Positions 6,853 to 15,522 of a DNA stretch of 16,288 nucleotides are shown piece by piece. Each line of letters opens with the position of its first letter. The first letter of the stretch is position 1. The translations under genes and the position numbers were made by a program. The notes beneath the pieces were generated by a model, which ran no database searches, was not told where the DNA came from, and worked only from the letters and a program-made list of their open reading frames with translations. Source of the stretch: a bacterium (GTDB lineage: Bacteria > Babelota > Babeliae > Babelales > RVW-14); NCBI GenBank assembly GCA_023249895.1, contig JAHFBS010000003.1:1-16288 (forward strand), read 5' to 3'.

Positions 6853-8316
6853 TTACAACACCTCCGCTGCAAGCTTTGCCAACGCGCTGCGTTCACTCTT
6901 TTCAAGAAACACCGTACCAAAAATTTGTTGGCTCTTAAATTTTTCGGTAGTAACCGTTAGACCATTACTGGTGAAATCAAGATAAGGAGAGTCGATTTGG
7001 TAAGGGTCGCCGGCAAGAATAACTTTGGTGCCTTCTCCGGCGCGGCTTACAATGGTCTTGACTTCGTGTGGGGTTAAGTTTTGTACTTCATCAATGAAGA
7101 CGAATTGAAAGGGGATTGATCGTCCGCGCATATAGGTGATTGCCTCTAGACTGATAATGCCCTGTTGTTGCAGCCGTTCTACCATATGATGTTCACGTGG
7201 ACGTTCGGGTTGGCGTTCAGCTTCTTCTTGGCGATCGCGAAAATTTCTTTTACGATCGCGGCGTTCTCTTTTATGAAATCCCAGCGACTCTTCGGTACCA
7301 CGCAGCATTTGGCTGGCGATATATTCAAGATTGTCGTGGACCGGCTGCATCCAGTAATGAAGCTTTTCTTGAATATCTCCCGGCAAGTAACCGATATCGG
7401 CACCAAGCGAGACGACCGGTCGAGTGACCATGAGTTTGCGGTAGAGATGCTCGTAGGCAACTTTAACCAAGCCAACCAACAGTGCCAAAAATGTTTTACC
7501 GGTACCGGCAGGTCCCACCAGCGTAACTAATTTGACCCGATCATCCATAAGAAGATCAAGCGTCATGAGTTGTTGTACGTTTTTAGCCTCAAAGGTATGA
7601 AGAAGCCGAATCGGTTCAACTTCTTTAAATGCTTGTTGGCCAAGATGCCTGAAAAGTCGGTAATCGTTAGCATTCGCTTCGTTTTCGGTGATGATAAATT
7701 GGTTGGGATAAAGCGTTTCTTTGCCAATAAGTGAAAGTAGGCTATCGTGCGTGAGGTTTGATAGTTCCTGCGCGGGAAGCTGCTGTCGTATCCAGCCTTT
7801 GTAAAACTGGTCATAGGTAACTGTTCCCTTTACGTAATCTTCAGCATCAAGCCCAAGCGCATCAGCTTTGACGCGAACATTGATGTCTTTGGTAACAAGG
7901 GTAACTTTATTACCTTCTTTAATGAGATCATTAACGATTTGTAAAATGACATTGTCTTTGACAAAATGCATGCTTCTGAGCGAGGGGATGGTGACATTAG
8001 GCGGGTTTTTGTAGACGCGCAAAATAGACCCGTCGGTGTAATGGTTAAGCGGGACTCCGTCGCCTAAATGCCCCCTTTGCCGCAAGGCATCAAGGTGCCT
8101 AATAGCTTCGCGAACATTATGTCCTTTTTCGCCGCCTTCTTTTTTGAACGTATCAAGTTCTTCAAGCACGATGAAAGGTATACCAATAACAACGCCCTTA
8201 AACGCAAAAATTGCATTTGCATCGTGAATGAGAACGTTGGTATCAAGAATAAAAATGCGGTTGTTGCGTAGGCCGGTATACTTCTTTTCGACCTGTGCTG
8301 AGGGTTTTTCTGGCAT
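6853..8316 (-). CDS. phoH: PIN-domain PhoH-family ATPase
   Basis: 487 residues from ATG at 8316, chosen because GGAGGAGA lies just upstream; an in-frame extension of 25 codons lacks that support. The N-terminal PIN ribonuclease-like domain (about 18-165) has acidic motifs in IFILDTNVLIHD, VLEELDTFKK and LVTKDINVRVKA. The C-terminal PhoH/RecD-like P-loop ATPase (about 230-487) has Walker A GPAGTGKT (268-275), VTRPVVSLGADIGYLPGD, Walker B FVFIDE with VQNLTPHE (405-418), and the sensor-like LAGDPYQID. Such fusions are thought to be RNA helicase/nucleases in cytoplasmic RNA metabolism. A highly charged Arg/Glu-rich stretch (about 348-377) sits between the GYLPGD segment and the TYMRGRSIP segment, where many family members have a shorter linker. 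The gene is divergent from thrS and lies upstream of the exported-protein cluster. The family call is firm; the cellular substrate is not known. Confidence 0.93.
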   Translation of the reverse strand: MPEKPSAQVEKKYTGLRNNRIFILDTNVLIHDANAIFAFKGVVIGIPFIVLEELDTFKKEGGEKGHNVREAIRHLDALRQRGHLGDGVPLNHYTDGSILRVYKNPPNVTIPSLRSMHFVKDNVILQIVNDLIKEGNKVTLVTKDINVRVKADALGLDAEDYVKGTVTYDQFYKGWIRQQLPAQELSNLTHDSLLSLIGKETLYPNQFIITENEANANDYRLFRHLGQQAFKEVEPIRLLHTFEAKNVQQLMTLDLLMDDRVKLVTLVGPAGTGKTFLALLVGLVKVAYEHLYRKLMVTRPVVSLGADIGYLPGDIQEKLHYWMQPVHDNLEYIASQMLRGTEESLGFHKRERRDRKRNFRDRQEEAERQPERPREHHMVERLQQQGIISLEAITYMRGRSIPFQFVFIDEVQNLTPHEVKTIVSRAGEGTKVILAGDPYQIDSPYLDFTSNGLTVTTEKFKSQQIFGTVFLEKSERSALAKLAAEVL

Positions 8317-8417
8317 TGCGATCTCCTCCCTGCGGTTTGATGGTAATAATACGTGGATAAGAGCATAGGCGAGCATCCTCCTCTCATGCAAGATATTTGA
8401 CTATGATCCTTGCGTGG

Positions 8418-8446
8418 TTGAAAAGTGATGATAAAAAGGGCATAGT
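8418..8446 (+). promoter_or_regulatory. Sigma70-type promoter for thrS
   Basis: TTGAAA (8418-8423) and CATAGT (8441-8446) are separated by exactly 17 bp, matching the -35 and -10 consensus at 5/6 and 4/6 positions. Transcription would start near 8453, ahead of a GGAAGG RBS and the ATG at 8490. The promoter lies inside the longest open frame, which argues against starts further upstream. Confidence 0.6.
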
Positions 8447-8489
8447 AGTACGTAATTTTGGTCCATCACGATTACGGAAGGTTCCAGGT

Positions 8490-10193
8490 ATGGAAAAGAA
8501 TAACCTCTTGTATAATCTTCGGCATTCAGCATCACATCTATTGGCGCAAGCCGTTACGGAACTTTTTCCAGGAACGCTTTTGACGTTGGGACCAGTTACC
8601 GAAAACGGTTTTTTCTACGATTTTTTGCCATCACGCAATTTTAAAGAAGAAGATCTTGAAGCTATTGAAAAGCGTATGCATGAAATTGCCAAACGCAATG
8701 AACCGATTATCGGCAAACAGGTAAGCAAAGATGAAGCCCGTAAGCTTTATCAGGGCAATAAATTTAAGCTCGAATTAATTGACCAGGCTGAAGGCGATAC
8801 GGTTGGCCTTTTTTATCAAGGATCATTTTTTGATCTGTGCAAAGGTGGTCACGTTGCCTCGACTGGTGATCTAAAGTATTTCAAACTTACCGGAATTTCG
8901 GGTTCATACTGGCGTGCTGACCGTCAAGGTACGGCATTGCAGCGAATCAGCGGCGTATGTTTTGAATCACAAGCTTCGCTTGATGCCTATCTGCAACACC
9001 TTGAAGATGTTGCGACGTATGATCACCGTCGCCTTGGCAAACAACTTGATCTGTTCTCATTTGATGACGTTGCTCCGGGAATGCCGTTCTTTCATCACAA
9101 GGGTTTAATAGTTCTGAATAAACTTATTGACTATCTCCGTCGCATGCGTGGTACTAAGTACCAAGAAATCAGAACCCCTATGATTATGAATGAGTCGTTG
9201 TGGCATACATCAGGTCACTATGACAACTACAAAGAACATATGTACTTTACCCAAGCTGAAGGCGTTACTTGTTGCGTAAAACCAATGAACTGTCCTGGTG
9301 GACTTGTGGTCTACAAAAATCGTCCTCATTCATATCGAGAATTTCCTTTAAGAGTAGCAGAGTTTGGGCATGTGCATCGTTTTGAACTTTCAGGCGTTTT
9401 GCATGGATTGTTTCGGGTACGTTCTTTTACCCAAGATGATGCGCATATCTTTTGCACGCCCGATCAAATTGAATCTGAGGTTGTGTCTATTCTTGAATTG
9501 ATTGAAAAAGTCTATGGCAAGTTTGGATTTGCCAAGATCAAAATGGCGCTTTCAACACGTCCTGAAAAATATATCGGTTCGCTTGATGCGTTGGAAAAAG
9601 CAACTGATGCGCTGCGCGATGCTTTACAAAAACATGGCGTCAGCTACAAGTTGCAAGAAGGCGAAGGCGCTTTTTATGGCCCAAAAATTGAAGTAAAAGT
9701 TGAGGATGCTATGGGCCGTGAATGGCAGTGTGGCACGGTGCAAGTTGATTTTTTCATGCCAATGAATTTGGGCGCAGAATATGTTGACTCAGACCAATCA
9801 CGCAAAACCCCGGTCATGATTCACGTTGCGATTTATGGTTCACTTGAACGCTTCTTTGGTATATTACTTGAACACTTCAAGGGCCATTTCCCTTTCTGGT
9901 TAGCACCTGTGCAAATACGTGTTCTGACGATTACCGACGCGCAGCAAGCTTATGCTGACACCGTTGTTGATGCTTTGCGTGCGGCAGGCCTTCGCGCAGA
10001 ACGTGATGCAGGTGGCGATCAAATTTCAGCACAAATTCGTCGTGCTCAGGTTGAAAAAATTCCATGGATGGTGGTCATCGGTCAAAAAGAAGTTGATCAA
10101 AAAACCGTGACGCTGCGTCATGTTGATGGCAAACAGGAATTTGGCATTTCGCTTGAGGCTCTTATTAAGCGAGCGCTTGAAAATAATGCATAA
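8490..10193 (+). CDS. thrS: Threonyl-tRNA synthetase (TGS-less)
   Basis: 567 residues from ATG 8490, supported by GGAAGG 8 nt upstream and a promoter at 8418-8446. The frame stays open back to 8397, adding 31 unfamiliar residues. The enzyme charges tRNA-Thr in the cytoplasm. The editing domain has HSASH near residue 12 and DLCKGGH with its Cys and His. The class II core has KPMNCPGG, FTQDDAHIF and MIHVAIYGSLERF, giving the Cys/His/His zinc set of the family, and LSTRPEKYIGS and EGAFYGPKIE are also present. The anticodon-binding domain starts near WLAPVQ. The usual N-terminal TGS domain (about 60 residues) is absent, which explains the length compared with about 640. Motif 2 reads HRFELSG where the E. 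coli enzyme has HRNEPSG, and MIHV replaces MIHR. Function is secure; the variants are notable. Confidence 0.95.
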   Translation: MEKNNLLYNLRHSASHLLAQAVTELFPGTLLTLGPVTENGFFYDFLPSRNFKEEDLEAIEKRMHEIAKRNEPIIGKQVSKDEARKLYQGNKFKLELIDQAEGDTVGLFYQGSFFDLCKGGHVASTGDLKYFKLTGISGSYWRADRQGTALQRISGVCFESQASLDAYLQHLEDVATYDHRRLGKQLDLFSFDDVAPGMPFFHHKGLIVLNKLIDYLRRMRGTKYQEIRTPMIMNESLWHTSGHYDNYKEHMYFTQAEGVTCCVKPMNCPGGLVVYKNRPHSYREFPLRVAEFGHVHRFELSGVLHGLFRVRSFTQDDAHIFCTPDQIESEVVSILELIEKVYGKFGFAKIKMALSTRPEKYIGSLDALEKATDALRDALQKHGVSYKLQEGEGAFYGPKIEVKVEDAMGREWQCGTVQVDFFMPMNLGAEYVDSDQSRKTPVMIHVAIYGSLERFFGILLEHFKGHFPFWLAPVQIRVLTITDAQQAYADTVVDALRAAGLRAERDAGGDQISAQIRRAQVEKIPWMVVIGQKEVDQKTVTLRHVDGKQEFGISLEALIKRALENNA

Positions 10194-10224
10194 ATTCTTT
10201 GGTAATATTTTATAGATGTGGTAT

Positions 10225-10258
10225 ATCCCGTTCATGCTAAAACGTGAACGGGATTTTT
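10225..10258 (+). terminator. Intrinsic terminator of thrS
   Basis: ATCCCGTTCA (10225-10234) and TGAACGGGAT (10245-10254) form a perfect 10 bp stem, extendable by a few pairs, followed by T's to 10258. It ends 30 nt after the thrS stop codon and separates thrS from the glycosyltransferase gene. Confidence 0.9.
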
Positions 10259-10279
10259 AATTAATTGAGGAATGGGTAC

Positions 10280-11617
10280 GTGGTGAATATGCGTCGCATG
10301 ATATTATTACTTACTGCTTGTTGCACTATTATTGGTGGAGCTTGTTGTGCAGATGAAATTTCAGCACGCGCAGATTCGTCTTCTCCGGTTAAACGTAAAA
10401 AAATAATTGTCTTGGTAAGCAAAGGCGGCAATGGCCATATGGCCGCCTGCAATGTGCTCAAAGAATCGTTGCCGGAGTATGATATTCAGGTGTTAAATCC
10501 TTTCGATATTGTATCGTCATTTAATGTCGTAAAAAAAGTTACCGCAAACAAACTTGATGGCGAACAGTTTTATGTAACGCTTGTGCAACATAATTTGGTA
10601 CGCACTGCAAGTTTCTTAGCAAAGTATCCAGCGCCAATGTTTTTCCATATGCGACGTAACTACTTTGTGAAACAAATTGTTAAGTATTTACAGAAAGAAA
10701 AACCGGACTTGTTACTCTCAACTATTCCTTACTTTGATTATGCGGCAAGTACGGCCGCGCAACGCTGTAACATTCCATTTTTGCTGGTGACGCTCGATGC
10801 CAATTTGTATATGTGGCTTGGTGACTTTAAGAAATGTAGGAAAAATAATAATTACATTACCGTCGCGGTAAAAACGCCGTTAGTTATGCAGCAGCTTGAA
10901 AAATGCAACGTAGATCCTTGCCGCATTTATGAAGTTGGCGCGCCGCTCAGGAAAGATTTTTTTGAGCATAAAGATAGAGAAAAAATTCTTGCTGAATGGA
11001 ATCTGCCGCGAGATAAACCGCTTGCACTCATTATTCGTGGCGGAACAGGATCAAGCCAACTTAAACTCTATGTGCAAACACTTCGTAAATTGAATAGACC
11101 CTTGCATTTGATGGTATGCGTTGGAAGAAATGCCGAACTTGCGCGACAGATCAAAAAAATCCCTTCTGAGGGCACGGTAAGTTTTACGGTTATTCCATTT
11201 ACGCAGCGTATTTCTGATCTTATGGCTGTTGCTGATATGATTATTACGCAGCCAAGCCCTAATGTGTGCAATGAAGCAATGCAAAGCGGGGTCCCTTTGC
11301 TTATCGATCTAACCGGTCCCTGCCTCTTTTGGGAAGCATCAACCATGGATTGGATCAAGGCGCGCAATGCCGGTGCCGCATTCAAAAAATTAAAGCATCT
11401 TAATCGTTTGGTCGCAGAATGTCTTGAAGGAAAACTAAAATTTTCTAAGACTCGTGACAAAGAACCACGTTTTAACGCTGAGATCAAAAAACTGATTCAT
11501 CATATTCTTGATGAACAAAGCAAAAAAACGGTTAGTAATAAAACCGACGAATTGCAATGTTGTTCAGCCACCCCAAACTTGCCAGTGTCACCCAAAGGTT
11601 TGAAAGCCCATAGCTAA
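10280..11617 (+). CDS. GT28/MGDG-synthase-like glycosyltransferase with signal-type N-terminus
   Basis: About 445 residues. The GTG at 10280 is preferred because GAGGA (10267-10271) is 8 nt upstream; the ATGs at 10289 and 10298 are alternatives. The N-terminus MRRMILLLTACCTIIGGACC is a short basic plus hydrophobic stretch that looks like a Sec signal peptide, possibly lipoprotein-like (LTAC). Next comes a Rossmann start IIVLVSKGGNGHMAACNVL, matching the GGxGH..AA loop of MurG and MGDG synthases. The C-terminal half has IIRGGTGSSQL, LMVCVGRNAEL, and FTQRISDLMAVADMIITQPS, where relatives read TKPGG, then NEAMQSGVPLLI. Reaction by family: transfer of a sugar from a nucleotide donor to a lipid or polymer acceptor. 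An export signal is unusual because donors are cytoplasmic. The 3' end overlaps rodA on the other strand by 86 bp. Family confident; substrate and location unknown. Confidence 0.8.
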   Translation: MVNMRRMILLLTACCTIIGGACCADEISARADSSSPVKRKKIIVLVSKGGNGHMAACNVLKESLPEYDIQVLNPFDIVSSFNVVKKVTANKLDGEQFYVTLVQHNLVRTASFLAKYPAPMFFHMRRNYFVKQIVKYLQKEKPDLLLSTIPYFDYAASTAAQRCNIPFLLVTLDANLYMWLGDFKKCRKNNNYITVAVKTPLVMQQLEKCNVDPCRIYEVGAPLRKDFFEHKDREKILAEWNLPRDKPLALIIRGGTGSSQLKLYVQTLRKLNRPLHLMVCVGRNAELARQIKKIPSEGTVSFTVIPFTQRISDLMAVADMIITQPSPNVCNEAMQSGVPLLIDLTGPCLFWEASTMDWIKARNAGAAFKKLKHLNRLVAECLEGKLKFSKTRDKEPRFNAEIKKLIHHILDEQSKKTVSNKTDELQCCSATPNLPVSPKGLKAHS

Positions 11618-12647
11618 AGAGTGGCAAAGGGATTCCTACAATAGGTAAAAGCCCGGTGACCATTCCGATATTAATGATAACGGAGAGAAGAATATGGACC
11701 ATAAGTCCAAGTCCTACAATCTGTTCAAAAAAATTGGGGACGTTCATGATAATAAAGGTGATCCGGGCAAATAGTATGGTGTAGAGCATGAGCACCAGCA
11801 TGGCTCCCAAAAATCCCCATTCTTCGCAGACTACTGAAAAAATACAGTCGGTATGATCTTCGGGCAGAAAATCGAGCTTATTTTGCGTGCCCTTCAAATA
11901 TCCTTTTCCTGCAAAGCCTCCTGAGCCGATAGCAATTTTTGATTGTTCAATTTGATAACGTTCTTTACGCGCTTCGCCATATCCCATGAGAACTAAAAAA
12001 CGTGTTTGTTGATATGGTTTGAGGCACTTCCAAAGGATGGGTGTGCCGATGATACACATAAGGCCAAGAACGACAAAAAATGACCGCGGAATTCCGACAA
12101 ACCACAATAAGATGAGTCCGGTAAATAATGCCAAAAGGGCGGTTCCTAGATCGGGCTGTTTGGCAATAAGCAGACAACTGCACGCAAGAACAGAGAGCGG
12201 AATCAGAAAATCAGAAAAGGGGATTGGTGGATAGGCGTAAAATTTGGGCGTTTCAAGCTCCGTAAAATATGAAGCAATAAAGGCGGGGAGAAAAAGTTTA
12301 ATAAGTTCTGAGGGCTGAAAGCGAAAGAAATAAAGCGAAACCCACCGCGTTGCCCCTTTGGCAATCCAGCCACTGACAATCGAATACACCAAAAGTACGA
12401 GTGTAAAAAAGTAGCCGCCCAGCGCAAAGCGTGATAAGCGTCTGACATCAAGCGCGCACAACAAAAAGTAGATGGCGAATCCTGCCAAGGCCCCAAGAAG
12501 TTGTTTTTTGAAGAAAAGTGAAAGTGGCTGATCGGGACGATAGGTTGCGCTGAAGACAAAAAGCAGCCCAAGGCCTACAAGCGTGAGGGTTATGCCAAAA
12601 CTAAGCCAATCAAAATAACGAAAATAACGGCGATCAAACATGAGCAT
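11532..12647 (-). CDS. rodA: RodA, SEDS-family peptidoglycan glycosyltransferase
   Basis: 371 residues, a usual RodA length, with about ten hydrophobic membrane helices. RodA polymerises lipid II into glycan strands for cell elongation together with a class B PBP and MreBCD. Diagnostic segments: RFQPSELIKLFLPAF, AKQPDLGTALL, ERYQIEQSKIAIGSGGFAGKG, and LDFLPEDHTDCIFSVVCEEW, which carries the conserved Asp of the family, then GIPLPLFSYGLSNL near the C-terminus. The last normally reads SYGGSS, so LSN is a variant. The start is at ATG 12647 or two codons later; neither has a strong Shine-Dalgarno. It is divergent from sbcC, convergent with the glycosyltransferase, and no mre or PBP gene is in view. 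RodA is favoured over FtsW by its compact termini and its resemblance to RodA segments. Confidence 0.92.
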   Translation of the reverse strand: MLMFDRRYFRYFDWLSFGITLTLVGLGLLFVFSATYRPDQPLSLFFKKQLLGALAGFAIYFLLCALDVRRLSRFALGGYFFTLVLLVYSIVSGWIAKGATRWVSLYFFRFQPSELIKLFLPAFIASYFTELETPKFYAYPPIPFSDFLIPLSVLACSCLLIAKQPDLGTALLALFTGLILLWFVGIPRSFFVVLGLMCIIGTPILWKCLKPYQQTRFLVLMGYGEARKERYQIEQSKIAIGSGGFAGKGYLKGTQNKLDFLPEDHTDCIFSVVCEEWGFLGAMLVLMLYTILFARITFIIMNVPNFFEQIVGLGLMVHILLSVIINIGMVTGLLPIVGIPLPLFSYGLSNLWVTLASLGWLNNIAIRRFYY

Positions 12648-12697
12648 GGTAACACTTTATTTCTTGATATAAACTTACATCTGGTATTCGGGATAAA

Positions 12698-12726
12698 TTG
12701 AGTTTACAGCATACTACGCATAAGAT
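12698..12726 (+). promoter_or_regulatory. Possible promoter of sbcC
   Basis: TTGAGT (12698-12703) and TAAGAT (12721-12726) are 17 bp apart, each matching consensus at 4 of 6 positions. The start would fall about 10 nt before the sbcC ATG, giving an almost leaderless mRNA; no convincing Shine-Dalgarno precedes that ATG. Weak evidence. Confidence 0.3.
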
Positions 12727-12743
12727 GAGTTTCCAAGATACTA

Positions 12744-15464
12744 ATGATTCCACATTACATAGAACTTAAAAATTTCTTGAGTTATGGGCAAACACTTCAA
12801 CGTGTTGATTTTCGCTCACATTCGCTCATTTGCCTGTCCGGCAAGAATGGGCATGGTAAATCGGCCCTACTTGACGCGTTGACCTGGGCGCTGTGGGGGC
12901 AGGCACGCAAACTTCTTGGTGCCATGAAGGCGGATGAAGGCCTCCTGCACCTTGGCCAGACCAGTATGATGGTAAGTGTAGAATTTGCGTGTAGTGGTGC
13001 GACATATCGCGTGCGGCGTGAATTTGCTCGAACCTATGGAAAACCTTACGCTGTGCTTGATTTTGAAATTTTTGATACCGTTGGAAATAAGTTTATTTCG
13101 CTGACTGAAAAGACTATTAAGGCGACACAAATAAGCATTGAACGGGTGGTGGGGCTTGATTACGAGACATTTGTGAACTCTGCCTTTATTCGTCAAGGAC
13201 AATCAAACGAATTTTCAAAAAAGTCGGCCAAAGAACGCAAACAAATTCTGGCTACGATTCTAGGGCTTACGCATTACGATCAATTGCAACAAAAGGCGCT
13301 AGAAAAAGTTAAAATTTTTACCGATGAAAAAAGAGGCTTGCTGGTTTTGCAGGAGCAGTATGCGCAGGAACTGGCAACTGAAGCTGTGCTTATAACTCGT
13401 CTTGGCGAACAACAGAGCATGCTTGAAACGTGTAGATCGCACCTTGATGCGCTGGATGTATTGTTGCGCTCACTGCAGAACGACATGGCATCATGCCAGG
13501 CGTCGCAGCAAGCTGCACAAGCGTTGCACCAAGAAATTATTGCGCATCAGCAAGCAATACACGCGCAACGTGAACAGTTTTTTGCCGTTATGAATGCGTG
13601 GCGACAAACGCATGCAAGTCTTCTGCATCTTCCTGACTATAACGTGGTGCACGAAGCAAAACGTGTTTTGATGGAACGCGAAGCGCTGCTTATGGAGCAG
13701 CGGCATAAGGCGTTGCTCGTGCATGAACGCATGATGGAGTTGCGTGATCGTATGCAGCAACGTTCAAATCTGCTGAATGCAGACTATTTGTGTACGAGTG
13801 AATCTCTGGGACGCTCGGTGCATGAGTTTGAACTTGTCTATCAAGCCTGTCGTACCCAGCGAGAAAATGTTGAGCAGCAGTATCAGATATTGAAGAAAAA
13901 AACTGAGGTTCTTCGTGGTGAACAGGGAGCCTATGAGCGTGCATGTGCAACTCATGACAACGATGCGAAGGCCTTTGATTCTTTGAATCAGCAATTTGAT
14001 AAGCGGCGTGCATTTTATCAGGTTCTTGTGCAACGAGGGAATTGGACAAAAAGCGAGCTTGCCGAACTTGAACATAAATGTGCAACGTTGAGTGCAACGC
14101 ACAATCCTTCGTGTCCTCTGTGCGAACAATTGTTAACGGTAAAACGTAAACAGTTTCTTGGTGATCGCTTGCATGTACAGCAAGAATTTTTGACCCATCG
14201 GTTAGAACGATTAACCGCGCTCATGAAAAAACTTAAAGAGCTCTTGGTTGCACAGCACGAAGAACGTACAAAATTTTCGGTACGCATTGAACAGCAACAA
14301 CACGAAAATCATCGGCGTGAGGAAGTTGGTCGCCTTTTGGCTGAATATGAACGTGAAGTGCTTGTTTTTGAACAGCAATTAGTATCTTTGCGCGAAAAAG
14401 AAGAAGCTGAAGCGGCAAAGTTGCAGCAGGCTCAACAACAACAAATAGCGGCGGCAGCGGCACATCAAACGGCTCAAACGACCGATACTGAACTTCTTGA
14501 ATTTACGCGTATGATGAGTGAGCTTGAACAAGAAAAACAATCGTTGATAAGCGATGAAATTGTGTATCGCGAACTTCAGCTTGAACGAGCTCGTGTTGAT
14601 CAGCAGATTGCACAGCTTGCATCGTTGAATCAGGTTTACAAAACACAACATAATCGTCGCACCCAATGTTCGTTAATGATCAAAGAACTCAAGCGTATGA
14701 AGCAGGTCGCTGAAAAGATGGCCGAACGATTACAGGCCTATGCCTTACTTGATGAACGTGAGCGAGCCCTGCGCCAACAGCTTGATGAACAAGGGCGTCA
14801 GCGTGAAACGCATATGCGTGACAAAGAGCAGTTGCTCCATGAAATAGGGAGCATCATGAGTGAACTGCAGCGTATTGCCAAAGTTAAGGAAGCAGCAGAA
14901 CGTATTAAGGAGCAGATTAAACAACTTGATGTTGAGATTGATGACTATCAAGCTATCGCTACGGCAGCAAGTAAAAATGGCATTCAAGCGTTACTTATTG
15001 AGGAAGCAATTCCTGAACTTGAGCAGGAAGCAAATGCTATTTTGGGGCGATTAACGGATAATAGAGCACATGTTTTTATTGAATCATTGCGTGATCTTAA
15101 GAGTGGGGGCGTCAAAGAATCTTTGGATATTCACATTAGCGATAGTGCCGGTATTCGGCCTTATGAAATGTATTCTGGTGGCGAAGCGTTCCGTATCGAT
15201 TTTGCGCTGCGCATTGCTATTGCAAAATTATTAGCGCGACGTGCAGGAACTTCGCTGCAAACACTGATCATCGATGAGGGTTTTGGCTCTCAAGATGAAG
15301 AAGGACTCTCGCATATTATGGAAGTGTTACACGCCATTCGCGATGACTTTGCTAAGATTCTGGTGGTTTCACACCTTGCCGAGTTCAAACACAATTTTCC
15401 GGTACATTTTATTGTTGAAAAAGGCCCTGTCGGTTCGATCATAACCGTTGAAGAACGCGGCTAA
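12744..15464 (+). CDS. sbcC: SbcC/Rad50-type SMC-like ATPase subunit of the DNA repair nuclease
   Basis: 906 residues. With SbcD (Mre11), the family forms a nuclease that opens DNA hairpins and processes broken or protein-blocked ends. Visible: IELKNFLSYG at the N-terminus, Walker A GKNGHGKS (33-40), Q-loop segment FIRQGQSNEF, a first long Gln/Glu/Arg-rich coiled coil (about 185-450), zinc hook CPLC at 457-460, a returning coiled coil (about 465-770), ABC signature YSGGE (810-814), Walker B LIIDEGFG with D844/E845, then VVSHLAEF. All parts are in order and intact, with the hook at the midpoint. No sbcD is next to it in the window, unlike the common sbcD-sbcC pair. The first ATG of the motif-bearing frame is 12744. 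Cytoplasmic, nucleoid-associated. Confidence 0.95.
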   Translation: MIPHYIELKNFLSYGQTLQRVDFRSHSLICLSGKNGHGKSALLDALTWALWGQARKLLGAMKADEGLLHLGQTSMMVSVEFACSGATYRVRREFARTYGKPYAVLDFEIFDTVGNKFISLTEKTIKATQISIERVVGLDYETFVNSAFIRQGQSNEFSKKSAKERKQILATILGLTHYDQLQQKALEKVKIFTDEKRGLLVLQEQYAQELATEAVLITRLGEQQSMLETCRSHLDALDVLLRSLQNDMASCQASQQAAQALHQEIIAHQQAIHAQREQFFAVMNAWRQTHASLLHLPDYNVVHEAKRVLMEREALLMEQRHKALLVHERMMELRDRMQQRSNLLNADYLCTSESLGRSVHEFELVYQACRTQRENVEQQYQILKKKTEVLRGEQGAYERACATHDNDAKAFDSLNQQFDKRRAFYQVLVQRGNWTKSELAELEHKCATLSATHNPSCPLCEQLLTVKRKQFLGDRLHVQQEFLTHRLERLTALMKKLKELLVAQHEERTKFSVRIEQQQHENHRREEVGRLLAEYEREVLVFEQQLVSLREKEEAEAAKLQQAQQQQIAAAAAHQTAQTTDTELLEFTRMMSELEQEKQSLISDEIVYRELQLERARVDQQIAQLASLNQVYKTQHNRRTQCSLMIKELKRMKQVAEKMAERLQAYALLDERERALRQQLDEQGRQRETHMRDKEQLLHEIGSIMSELQRIAKVKEAAERIKEQIKQLDVEIDDYQAIATAASKNGIQALLIEEAIPELEQEANAILGRLTDNRAHVFIESLRDLKSGGVKESLDIHISDSAGIRPYEMYSGGEAFRIDFALRIAIAKLLARRAGTSLQTLIIDEGFGSQDEEGLSHIMEVLHAIRDDFAKILVVSHLAEFKHNFPVHFIVEKGPVGSIITVEERG

Positions 15465-15494
15465 AAAAAGAAGAGCGCGAATCTCGCGCTCTTC
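15465..15494 (-). terminator. Intrinsic terminator of the Cys-rich protein gene
   Basis: GAAGAGCGCGA (15470-15480) pairs fully with 15484-15494. On the minus strand the stem is followed by a T-run (15465-15469 complement). On the plus strand A's follow instead, so it serves the minus-strand gene ending at 15523. It abuts the sbcC stop codon directly, and may also limit read-through in the other direction. Confidence 0.8.
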
Positions 15495-15522
15495 AAAAAC
15501 ATATCAAGAATCTATTAGGGAT

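Noticed and set aside
7165..7530. 121-codon plus-strand frame inside the PhoH gene
   Set aside because: It lies fully within a gene with intact motifs on the other strand and shows no domain or RBS of its own.
10261..10461. Minus-strand frame opposite the glycosyltransferase start
   Set aside because: Overlaps the better-supported plus-strand signal peptide and Rossmann motif and has no homology-like features.
13690..14129. Overlapping minus-strand frames of 121-135 codons within sbcC
   Set aside because: His/Ser-rich composition typical of the complement of coiled-coil coding DNA; sbcC is intact across the region.
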